Below, one piece after another: positions 49,559 to 59,342 of a stretch of 64,000 nucleotides of DNA. Source of the DNA: Moniliophthora roreri (taxonomy: Eukaryota; Basidiomycota; Agaricomycetes; Agaricales; Marasmiaceae). Every line of letters begins with the position of its first letter. The first letter of the stretch is position 1. The translations under genes and the position numbers were made by a program. Under the pieces are notes generated by a model. The model worked only from the letters and a program-made list of their open reading frames with translations. It was not told the origin of the DNA and ran no database searches. Location of the stretch: positions 124,001-188,000 of the forward strand of contig LATX02000207.1 of assembly GCA_001466705.2 (NCBI GenBank), read 5' to 3'.

Positions 49559-50442
49559 GTGTTCGAGATTAGGTCGAAAGCGGATTCTGCGACAGTCAGA
49601 GAGTAACGTGGGCAGCATACTCACTTCCTGAGCGTGCTATTATAGAGGTCAAAGGCCAAAAGGCCACAGTGACACGTGAGGGTTCCACGGCTATTGTCCC
49701 CAAAATGGGAATATCATCATCACACATGGCAATCGCGATAAGATATCCATCCACTCATCCTACATGGCCGGCATCTTTCCCTTTCGTGCTCTGGATTCGC
49801 GGGTGTAAGTACATTCCTCGACTCGACTCGACTTGCTTTAATCCTTTTCGGAGGAACACTCAAAGCATGGATGCAGATTGAATGCATCTATGCTGGTTTA
49901 CCGAGTTCAATCTTCATGAATAGCTCACTGGATGCCCAGATAGTTGAAGTCTACGTGTCTAGGAGTTCCCACAGCCCTTGGCTCCCTCGGTCTCTGAGAA
50001 AACAATTCTCGTTGAAGACTTCACCGCACAGGCTCCACTACCGCCCTCATCCACAGAATCGTTACCACGGGAACAAGTTTGTAGTCTCAGAATCATTGCT
50101 TGAGAGCTGTCGTTCACATTTGGCTCTAGCATGCAGATGGTCATTCGCAACTGGTCTACGGGAGAAAACAGAAAGAGGAAGAGAAGAAACCAACATTGGG
50201 TCCCGAGCAGTAAGACCCTCGCGTTCACGAGATTACATAAGAAATACAAGGTATATTCTACAAAATGCTTCCTAGTCAGAGGGATTTATGTGGTAATGCG
50301 CTTGATTGCTAATCATTTTCACTCCCAGAGTTCGACTCAAGTACGATGTAGTCATATCTTCTCATTTCTTTCCTTTTTTTCTGCACAGGCGGCGCAAGCC
50401 GCCAGGTTAGGGGTTAGGTTTAGGGTCCGGCGCGAAGCGCTC

Positions 50443-50480
50443 CCAAACTTGGGGCTAAGCGCAGCGTGCCCCAAGTTTGG
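50443..50480. repeat. Hairpin 1: 13 bp perfect stem, 12 nt loop
   Basis: CCAAACTTGGGGC (50443-50455) pairs perfectly with GCCCCAAGTTTGG (50468-50480) around the loop TAAGCGCAGCGT. The second assembly copy lies at 52414-52451. Confidence 0.9.
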
Positions 50481-50507
50481 CTGGGTTAGGGAGGTTAGGG
50501 GTTAGGG

Positions 50508-50545
50508 CCAAGCTGAGGGCTAAGCGCAGCCTGCCCTCAGCTTGG
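50508..50545. repeat. Hairpin 2: related 13 bp stem with compensated changes
   Basis: CCAAGCTGAGGGC (50508-50520) pairs perfectly with GCCCTCAGCTTGG (50533-50545) around TAAGCGCAGCCT. It differs from hairpin 1 at three stem positions, each matched by the complementary change in the other arm, while the loop is the same at 11 of 12 bases. The second assembly copy lies at 52479-52516. Confidence 0.9.
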
Positions 50546-51581
50546 TAGGTTAGGGTTCGGGGCTAGCAGGGGGGGTGCAGGGGGGGAACGCCCCGCAAAA
50601 GGGTTAGGGGATTGAGAATATTTAGGGGGGGTGCGGGGGGGACGCCCCGCATTAGTGCGGATCGGATATCTATCTGCCGAAAGAGGCAGGTCTGTCACGT
50701 GTATGGTGAACGGAAGGGTCGTACTGGGCGCGTTCAACATTGGTCGAGTCTTGGGGCAAATTGCTGCAAGCAGTAACGAACTTTGATGACGACATGGTGA
50801 AGAACTGGAAAGAAGACGTCGATACACTCTTGGTTTTCGTATGTTTTGCCCTTTGCTGGCTTCTGGATGTTTTTGACGCTTGGATAGGCCGGTCTCTTCT
50901 CTGCCGTTGTCACAGCTTTCACAACTGAATCATACCAATGGCTGGTTGAAGACCCTGCAAACATTACTGTTGTTCTCCTTACTCAGATCTCGATGCAGAC
51001 CGCCTCCCTCACACGTACACCTTTCGAACCGGACGCATCATCCATCCGTATCAATTGCTTCTGGTTCCTCAGCCTTATCTTCAGCCTCACGTCCGGATTG
51101 TTTGCGAGAGCAACAGCGCGATACACCAACGCGAACACCAGGAGAAGCTCTGGCACGTCAGCTGTGCCGAGACAGCTTTGAGAAATGGGGCGTCTCCTCA
51201 TTCCTTTCAGCGTTACCAATCCTTCTCGAAGTTGCACTTCTTCTCTTCTTCGTTGGTGTTCTGGATCTACTCTGGAACCGTCATGTCATTTCTTTCGCCC
51301 TGTGCTTCACTGCAGTCACGCTCAGTGCGAGGCCTTATTTTGTTACCACTGTTCTACCGACGGTGGTAGTACCGCACAGCCAGATCTCGAATATCCGTGA
51401 TTGCGCCTTTGAACGCCTGCAGTATCAATTCCTTTGTCCCTACAGTCTCCGCAGGCATGGGCTATCTATCGTCTTTCGTGCAGACTCATCCTTCGCCTCC
51501 TCCCATTCTCGCTCGTCTCGAAATTTGTCGAAAAGCATGCACGAGGCATATGGGATCATTTGAATTCGCCGACATCGGACT

Positions 51582-51582
51582 N
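51582..51582. other. Ambiguous base N: contig junction
   Basis: This is the only non-ACGT character I saw. It interrupts the DUF6535 frame between GACATCGGACT and CAGCATACTCAC, two sequences that are not neighbours in any other copy. Confidence 0.9.
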
Positions 51583-51960
51583 CAGCATACTCACTTCCTT
51601 GAGCGTGCTATTATAGAGGTCAAAGGCCAAAAGGCCACAGTGACACGTGAGGGTTCCACGGCTATTGTCCCTAAAATGGGAATATCATCATCACACATGG
51701 CAATCGCGATAAGATATCCATCCACTCATCCTACATGGCCGGCATCTTTCCCTTTCGTGCTCTGGATTCGCGGGTGTAAGTACATTCCTCGACTCGACTC
51801 GACTTGCTTTAATCCTTTTCGGAGGAACACTCAAAGCATGGATGCAGATTGAATGCATCTATGCTGGTTTACCGAGTTCAATCTTCATGAATAGCTCACT
51901 GGATGCCCAGATAGTTGAAGTCTACGTGTCTAGGAGTTCCCACAGCCCTTGGCTCCCTCG

Positions 51961-53967
51961 GTCTCTGAGAAAACAATTCTCGTTGAAGACTTCACCGCAC
52001 AGGCTCCACTACCGCCCTCATCCACAGAATCGTTACCACGGGAACAAGTTTGTAGTCTCAGAATCATTGCTTGAGAGCTGTCGTTCACATTTGGCTCTAG
52101 CATGCAGATGGTCATTCGCAACTGGTCTACGGGAGAAAACAGAAAGAGGAAGAGAAGAAACCAACATTGGGTCCCGAGCAGTAAGACCCTCGCGTTCACG
52201 AGATTACATAAGAAATACAAGGTATATTCTACAAAATGCTTCCTAGTCAGAGGGATTTATGTGGTAATGCGCTTGATTGCTAATCATTTTCACTCCCAGA
52301 GTTCGACTCAAGTACGATGTAGTCATATCTTCTCATTTCTTTCCTTTTTTTCTGCACAGGCGGCGCAAGCCGCCAGGTTAGGGGTTAGGTTTAGGGTCCG
52401 GCGCGAAGCGCTCCCAAACTTGGGGCTAAGCGCAGCGTGCCCCAAGTTTGGCTGGGTTAGGGAGGTTAGGGGTTAGGGCCAAGCTGAGGGCTAAGCGCAG
52501 CCTGCCCTCAGCTTGGTAGGTTAGGGTTCGGGGCTAGCAGGGGGGGTGCAGGGGGGGAACGCCCCGCAAAAGGGTTAGGGGATTGAGAATATTTAGGGGG
52601 GGTGCGGGGGGGACGCCCCGCATTAGTGCGGATCGGATATCTATCTGCCGAAAGAGGCAGGTCTGTCACGTGTATGGTGAACGGAAGGGTCGTACTGGGC
52701 GCGTTCAACATTGGTCGAGTCTTGGGGCAAATTGCTGCAAGCAGTAACGAACTTTGATGACGACATGGTGAAGAACTGGAAAGAAGACGTCGATACACTC
52801 TTGGTTTTCGTATGTTTTGCCCTTTGCTGGCTTCTGGATGTTTTTGACGCTTGGATAGGCCGGTCTCTTCTCTGCCGTTGTCACAGCTTTCACAACTGAA
52901 TCATACCAATGGCTGGTTGAAGACCCTGCAAACATTACTGTTGTTCTCCTTACTCAGATCTCGATGCAGACCGCCTCCCTCACACGTACACCTTTCGAAC
53001 CGGACGCATCATCCATCCGTATCAATTGCTTCTGGTTCCTCAGCCTTATCTTCAGCCTCACGTCCGGATTGTTTGCGAGAGCAACAGCGCGATACACCAA
53101 CGCGAACACCAGGAGAAGCTCTGGCACGTCAGCTGTGCCGAGACAGCTTTGAGAAATGGGGCGTCTCCTCATTCCTTTCAGCGTTACCAATCCTTCTCGA
53201 AGTTGCACTTCTTCTCTTCTTCGTTGGTGTTCTGGATCTACTCTGGAACCGTCATGTCATTTCTTTCGCCCTGTGCTTCACTGCAGTCACGCTCAGTGCG
53301 AGGCCTTATTTTGTTACCACTGTTCTACCGACGGTGGTAGTACCGCACACCCAGATCTCGAATATCCGTGATTGCGCCTTTGAACGCCTGCAGTATCAAT
53401 TCCTTTGTCCCTACAGTCTCCGCAGGCATGGGCTATCTATCGTCTTTCGTGCAGACTCATCCTTCGCCTCCTCCCATTCTCGCTCGTCTCGAAATTTGTC
53501 GAAAAGCATGCACGAGGCATATGGGATCATTTGAATTCGCCGACATCGGACTGGTCCTCGTTCGATCTTCAAGTAGTCAGGCAGTTCGACTAGGATGTGA
53601 TGCTTGGGTGGTCAAAGGTCCCGAACTTGAAGGTTTACGAGCTACGCGCTTTGGAATGGGCCATCACCATGTTCCGTGACAGCCCGTCAATGGTACCCCA
53701 TCTTTCAAACGTGTTGGGTACCTTACCACCTTCACTGGCAATGTCGGCAGTCTTGGGCAGTTGGCGTGTCACAATGTGGAAGGATGTGTCAGCATCAGAC
53801 GTTGAGCTCAGGCTCAGAGATTCCAATACATCATCGTCGGAGAGACAAGAATATATCTGGTGGACACCCGATCCAACGCTTCCAAGCCCGCTGCTTCATC
53901 ACTCAAACGGAATCCGGCTAATGTTCTGTCACCAATTCTGGATGACGATGGCACGGGCTAGTCAAAT
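51961..53967 (+). pseudogene. DUF6535 pseudogene, copy F (E-like)
   Basis: This is very similar to copy E but disabled several ways. The N-terminal exon is split by the 535 bp insert (52171-52705). 23 nt are missing after GLFA (about 53075), removing the LLCKQWL codons and shifting the frame. One base is missing in the CPYKSPQ codons (about 53415). A CAG of the RQFDQ motif has become TAG (53591-53593). The MSS/MPS start exons are replaced by sequence like the upstream region of FunK1 gene 3 (58795-58920). From 53594 the body stays open (GWSKVPNLKVYELRALEWAIT...) until the join with copy G near 53967. Confidence 0.78.
52171..52705. mobile_element. 535 bp insertion with 9 bp target duplication (second assembly copy)
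   Basis: Same element as 50200-50734, flanked by CAACATTGG at 52162-52170 and 52706-52714. Hairpins are at 52414-52451 and 52479-52516. It interrupts the PTLVESW codons of DUF6535 copy F. Confidence 0.7.
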
Positions 53968-55507
53968 GCAGTTCTACCTCTCATTCGCCTTTTGCTTTGT
54001 TGCAATCATGCTGAGTGGAGGACTGTAATTCATCACTACACTCTTACCTACGCTAATAGTACCCCGCGTTCAGAGGCCAGACATCCATTTGGCAGCCTTC
54101 AAACGTTTGTCGTATCAGTACATTTGCCCATACAAATCACCACAAGTATGGGCCGTTTACCAGCTCTTTAACGTAGTTATGTACCCTCTGCTCAAAAGCC
54201 ATCCATAAACCACTTTCTCCACAAAAACCTTCGAGCTGTATGGGATCACGCACGGTTGCCAGCATTGGATTCGGCTTCATTCGACCCTCGAGTAACCAGA
54301 CAGTTCGACCAGCACACCATAATGCCTTGTTGCGACGATTCTTTCAATCTGAAACTGTATGAACTGCATGGGTTTGAATGGGCAGTCACGATGTTTCGCG
54401 ACAACCCCTATAATGATGCCTCACCTCCAGGATATCTTGGGAACGATACTGCCTTCCGCTGCCATGTCCGCCGTATTGGGCCGGTGGGATCTTACAATGT
54501 GGAGAGACATCACGGCGTCGGACGTTGACGACAGATTCAATCATCCAATAACAATATTAAGTTCATATGCACCTAGGCCAGCCATCGGGGATCCATTCCT
54601 TCAACACTCCAAAGGGATTGCCTTGCTGTTCGTTCAGCAGAGCTGGATGACAATGTCACAAAACGCTGGCACCTTCACAGGCACCGATACAAGCCAACTC
54701 TTTAATTTTCTCGAGCTCGAGCAGCCAGAGCTTCAATGCTACACGGGCCTCCGGTTCGTTATTCCATCCCCTGTAGCTGATGCGCTATGGATGCATGAAA
54801 TCTTCACTATCCGAAAGCAGAGCCTCAAGCTACTGCGACTTTCTAGGGAGTCTTGGGCGCCAAACCCAGGGTGCGATGAGATACGACATAAGTGGGAGCA
54901 ACAAACCTTTGTTCGAGCTGTTACGAGACACATCGCTCGCACAGATCGTACTTCGGTTTTGTTGACGACTGCACGCGGGCAAGCTTTCATCCGGTTCATT
55001 CAAAACGAGCTCATTGCGAGACAATTGTATGAAGACGTATTCATTGTCTACAAATGGCCCAAAGCAGTTCAAAGGATACGAGGAGTAGGAGGCTTACCCG
55101 TTTGCTACTTTGCTCTCTTTCCCGGTTCTCCAGATGAACGTCCGGTTCTACCATCGCTAAACGTAGGCTCCATTCGATACCGAGCAGTGTGCCGAGATCA
55201 ATGACGAAGAAATAGAGCTCGGTATCCTGTTCCAGGACGCAATTGAAGGAGATGATGAAGCCGTTCTACCTGCTAAAAGGTCTGCTAGTGCCTGTAGGTC
55301 GGATAAGGAAGACGTGACCTCGGTTGGCCTTGCACAACAGAGTAATGATATCGTTTCACCAAGCGACTATGTTGATGTGGACCGGTTTGGGAGTGAACGC
55401 ATCAATCTGGACAGTAGAAACGCATCGTCCCCAGGAATAATGAATATAAAGGAAGGTCACATGAAAGGAATAGAAGGGCGTGTACATGACGATCCAAACG
55501 CTGTTTA
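53968..55507 (+). pseudogene. DUF6535 pseudogene, copy G, fused behind copy F
   Basis: After ...ARASQMQFYL (F sequence, C-domain) the reading jumps back to the fourth membrane segment of another paralogue: SFAFCFVAIMLSGGL. The next codon is TAA (54026-54028) where relatives have TAT/TAC. FITTLLPTLIVPR follows, then KRLSYQYICPYKSPQVW, another stop, DSASFDPRVTRQFDQ and LHGFEWAVTMFRDNP. After a one-base shift the frame reads HLQDILGTILPSAAMSAVLGRWDLTMW through GLRFVIPSPVADALW and GQAFIRFIQNELIARQL to a TGA at about 55204. A further frame carries the acidic tail to 55506. It is not functional. It lies tail to tail with FunK1 gene 3 (~255 bp). Confidence 0.78.
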
Positions 55508-55760
55508 GGGCAGCCTATCGCTTAGTATACCCTCTCTGCTGTCTGCACCACCAACCGAGCGTGAGCCGGTCTCTTCTGAGAACAATCAAGTAGCCTTGCG
55601 CGCGCAGACAACGGCCATTACCGCCGTGCGGGGAATTACTCGAAAGGTTCGATTTCTTCGTGATGGCACAAGTTTTCTTTCCCAAGCTATTCCATATACA
55701 GTATTGTACATAAGTACAGGTAATGACTACGGGAATTGGTATATGAAAACGGGAGAGATG

Positions 55761-58496
55761 CTACTGTAGAGCATGTCGCTCTTGGTACTGTCTCCACATG
55801 GAGTCAGGAACTTCAACCGACAGCCAATCAATTTTCATGGGTACTTGCTGGGCCACGTCCACAACAACTCTGACAAGGGCATCGACGAAATATTCTGCAG
55901 GCTCCTCCTTTACTGGTATTCCACGCCGGCGATGCCGCAGAAGAGCTCTATCCATATTCCACCAAAACTCCCTCCACCATGTCATCCAATCAACGATAAC
56001 ATATTCGAGGCCATCATAACCGTCATTTGTGGTATACGAGGCGGAATTCATGAGCAGTACACTCTTCGCTTGGTGAACGTCATCATGTGTTCCCACAACC
56101 ATCTTTTCGTAGCGTCCGGTCAATTTCTCTTGGCCATCTTGGACACATGCCCCAACCCAAACAAGCACCCAGCAGAAAGATTCCAAATCATGTCTATATC
56201 TTCGATAGACATGACCCACGACACCTTCCGCTTTAAGAAGGTCCATTGCCATAAATGGTCTCGTTCTCGTACACTCGTAACCTTTGCAGTCTGGAACTTC
56301 CGTACCAGGATCCATCAATGTGGCCAAGTCATAATCGTTTAGAATACATTTCCCAGTGACCTCACGATACATAATATTGCTCAGACTGATATCTCCATGA
56401 GCGACACCGATGCGCCAGAGGATATAATGGCCTGTGAACCACTTGATCAGTATCGGAGAACAGTCATCAAGAACGAAAACTTACATCTTATAGCTTCCCA
56501 CAGTGCTACCCAGAACGCTTGTGGAGCTAGTTTACGTGCTGGTTCCAAGATTGGACATGTCATCCATAACTGTACCTGACCATTCTCGGTCGATAAACCC
56601 AGGAAACACCTGATGAGGGCCGTCGATGTGTCCGAGAGCTCCTCCCACGTGTCGACTGTTGGTATGTGGTCCTTAACGTACGACCTCAAAGGTTCCTGCA
56701 GAAGCTCGTCGGCTCGACGGTGAGCTTCGTCAAGAATAGCCGGTTCTTTGTTTCGTGAAATATCTGGCCAAGCTGCTTTGAAGAACTTTTCTTCAGAAGG
56801 TGGATCGGGTTCTGCGTCGACGTCTCCTTTTGACCTCGTTTTCATCGGGTGTGGCGAATGGTTCTGCTTCTCAGAGACATGTGCGGTAAATGGCCGCCGA
56901 CCACACAATTCAAAGCGTGGGCCTTTCGTTGTATCCTCGATAATGTAGTACGTCTTCGACTCCTCAGGACAGGAAATCTCGATGCTGCGGACGCCCCACA
57001 TCCGACTATTGAAGCGCTGGAAGATCATGACCATAACAACAAAAAGAGGCAGTTGTTGGAGAATATCGATGCAGTGTGTTTGGATGCAGCCCTGAGAGTC
57101 GTAATACCATAGCTGTAGTTTCGTGTCTGCCAGCTGATGTCAGTGGTCAGGTCTTGCTTTAAGTTCGTGAACAGTACGAACCTTGCAATAAGATACCCGT
57201 AGTATGAGTGATGTTCCATGCTGCACTTAGCCGTTCCAAGGCATAGAATGCCAGTTGCATATCGGGACTACAAAGCTTGTCCAGTGGCGGTGCTGAAGCA
57301 TTAGCATACTGAGCGTTCGAGATCGGACTCTCGCGCAGAGGGCAATTACTGATGAGGGTCTTTTACCTTTTGGAAGTCGACTCAACGTCGGTCTCTGATC
57401 CCCGTTTACGCTTTCTTGATGATGTACCTGGACCTTGAGATTTTCAGTCAGAACCATGAAAAATCATTAATTCAAATCACGTACCTGGACCATCTGCTGC
57501 ATGGTGATCCTCCTTCTCCGTTACCTGGTCGTCGCGCGGTGCAATTCTGTCAGATCTTTCTCCGAAAACACCTTCTCGAGGCGCTCTGACCCCAACAACT
57601 TCTTCGACTCATTCAATTCCCAAGGCTGCAAAACGTCCAACCACCTTTGTTGTAGTCCTGCACGTGGTTTTGACCCCTTGTTGATTTTATCCCGCCACTT
57701 TGGCCATTCGAGCTCGCCCGTAGCTTCAAACCAGTCCTTGAGAGTTTTAGGAGATGTGGCTATAATGTCGGGTTTCCTCTCTGTGCCAGTGACGCGCGTT
57801 ACGATGACAGCAGGGTCGTTCGTGAAAAAGATGAGCTCGCTGTCGCCCATTGTGGCTGGAGTTATCAAGTCCCTGAATTCATGCGACCGAAAGTTGCAAA
57901 GGACCGTGTTCAATGCGGAAACTAGGTGCTTGCATCGTTCGGCTTCGGTAGATGCCTTGCAACTACGACAAATACCATCAGCTATCATTCGTAAATTCGA
58001 TATGGGACGCAGATTCTCACTACTCCCGAATTGACTTCTTCATCTCTCTGCATAGCTTGACATCCTCCGACTCTTCCGACTTTCCTTTCTGATTTGGATC
58101 TGTGCTAAGGTCCTTGTTGCAAAAGTCGATAGCCAAGGAGACGAGGTCGTCGTAGAGACCAGCAGTACTCCCTTGAAGAGTCTGCATGACCTTGGAAGCT
58201 TCGTCACTCGAAAGGTCGGCAGTGATGGTGGAGATGTTGTCATCGCTCATGAGGGTACGTGCAAGGAGCGCCTTGAGCATGTCAACGAAACTAGAGCTTT
58301 CTTTCTCGCCCAGATCGATATTCATGTTTTCAAGATTTGGTAGAAAATGAGTTCTGCACAGAGATATTAGTAACCATCACCCAGAGACGCGATACTGCAC
58401 CTACCTTTCGTCTGTAGAGTACTCTGCAAGACCTGCAATACCGCAATTTTGAGGCGTAGAATGGATTGACCTATCTGGATCATTTTGCGTGGATTT
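55761..58496 (-). CDS. FunK1-type fungal protein kinase, gene 3
   Basis: Exons parallel gene 1: QNDPDRSIHSTPQNCGIAGLAEYSTDER (58496 down), THFLPNLENMNIDLGEKESSSFVDML, CKASTEAERCKHLVSALNTVL, GLQQRWLDVLQPWELNESKKLLGSERLEKVFSEKDLTEL, the linker with LEKLCSPDMQLAFYALERL-type sequence, WGVRSIEISCPEESKTYYIIEDTT, and the catalytic exon. That exon has HGDISLSNIM, LNDYDLATLMDPGTEVPDCKGYE, TRPFMAMDLL and YRHDLESFCWVLVWVGACV. The C-terminal segment (YFVDALVRVVVDVAQQVPMKIDWLSV) matches gene 2. One possible defect is the exon after EKDLTEL: gene 1 reads EVAPRDDQ, whereas here one base fewer after GTGCAATT (57541-57548) shifts the frame to ELHRATTR before the next splice site. That could alter or break the linker. 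The first coding exon is unresolved. Confidence 0.78.
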
Positions 58497-59342
58497 CTGG
58501 AGAGTTTGACGTTGAGATATGTTCATAGTAAGGCAGCATACTCACTTCCTGAGCGTGCTATCAAAAAGATCAAAGGACGAAAATTGTCCCCAAAATGGGA
58601 ATATCATCATCACACATGGCAACCCTCTTTCCAACACCCGTCAGCTCTGACCAACCTGCTCGTCCTACACAGCATCTTATTTACCAGCACTCCACTCCGC
58701 AATTTAGGCTTTTCCCTGCTCGGGACTCGCGGGTGTAAACACATTCCTCGATCCGACTTCCTTTTCGGAGAAAACTCGAAGCTAGCATGGATGTAGAATC
58801 AATGAATCTATGCTGATTATTCGAGTTCATCGTTCATGAATAACTCAAGAGACGCCAGATAGTCAAAGTCTACGTGTTTTGGAGCTAGGATCCTTCACAT
58901 CCCTTGGCTTCAAGCTGGGTAGGCGTTGAGCAACGTCTCCACAGAACCGAAGCACACTTTTAACCATCCGACTCCTAATTCAAACTCAAACCCATGGTGG
59001 AGTCGGCGGAAACAAGACATTTCCTCCTTTCGTCAACACTCAACAGCATTGGTTCTTTCCTACGTTCCTGTTCGCCCAGTTGGAATCTGAGGTAGTCGTC
59101 TCTGCGCACACCGATCATCTCTTTTGGAACTGGAAAGTATACTCTACTGGCAGCTGCACTACCTTTCTGAAGACTACGCGGACGTCGTCGCAAGTGATCC
59201 TTTTCCCGATCGGCCGGGCCGAACTGCCAATGCCAGAGTGGAACGATCAGGGCACTTCCGCTGCTCGTTATCGCTCCTTTTCCTCTGATGTAGTTTCCAC
59301 ATTAATACTAATAGCTGTGTTTCAATTGCGCCCCCCTTCCTC
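58497..59342. other. Upstream region of FunK1 gene 3, parent of the copy F 5' flank
   Basis: 58533-58920 is matched in order by 49613-49975 (and its assembly copy): CAGCATACTCACTTCCTGAG, CCCCAAAATGGGAATATCAT, ACTCGCGGGTGTAA, then the CAGATAGT-AA-GTCTACGTGT segment. The remainder up to 59342 has no supported gene. A minus frame at 58975-59193 is unremarkable. Confidence 0.5.

Larger units (their letters stand above)
50200..50734. mobile_element. 535 bp insertion with 9 bp target duplication (first assembly copy)
   Basis: In DUF6535 copy E the coding sequence runs CCAACATTGGTCGAG. Here CAACATTGG occurs at 50191-50199 and again at 50735-50743, with 535 bp between them. The insert contains a GC-rich hairpin (GGCGGC-GCAA-GCCGCC, 50388-50403), TTAGGG-like tracts and two 13 bp-stem hairpins. 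It also has two G-run/CGCCCCGC segments. It has no coding capacity and I see no terminal inverted repeats. A small non-autonomous element of unknown class. Confidence 0.7.
49990..51581 (+). pseudogene. DUF6535 copy F, first assembly copy, cut at the N
   Basis: This is the same gene as the one read in full at 51961-53967. It contains the GTTGAAGACTTCACCGCACAG intron end, the exon interrupted by the 535 bp insert, MVESWGKLLQAVTNFDDDMVKNWKED, and the membrane part up to the DWSS position, where the contig ends. Count it once together with the next copy. Confidence 0.75.
49613..53552. repeat. ~1.97 kb direct duplication around an N (probable assembly overlap)
   Basis: 49613-51581 and 51583-53552 are the same sequence at an offset of 1970-1971. 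I noticed only three differences: an extra T near 51599, C/T near 49697/51668, and G/C near 51377/53348. The copies meet exactly at the single N at 51582, where the first copy stops mid-gene (in the DWSS motif of DUF6535) and the second begins mid-spacer. Two contig ends that overlap but were scaffolded without merging explain this best. Two differences lie within ~90 bp of the contig end, where errors are expected. Confidence 0.85.

Noticed and set aside
49613..53552. Genuine recent tandem duplication of a DUF6535 gene with its insertion
   Set aside because: The copies abut at a lone N, break mid-gene and differ at about three bases, two of them near the contig end. Assembly overlap is simpler.
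12103..53593. RIP-like C-to-T mutation at CpA as the cause of stops in copies A and F
   Set aside because: Only isolated CAG-to-TAG changes are seen. Neighbouring CpA sites are unchanged and indels are as common, so no mutation signature can be claimed.
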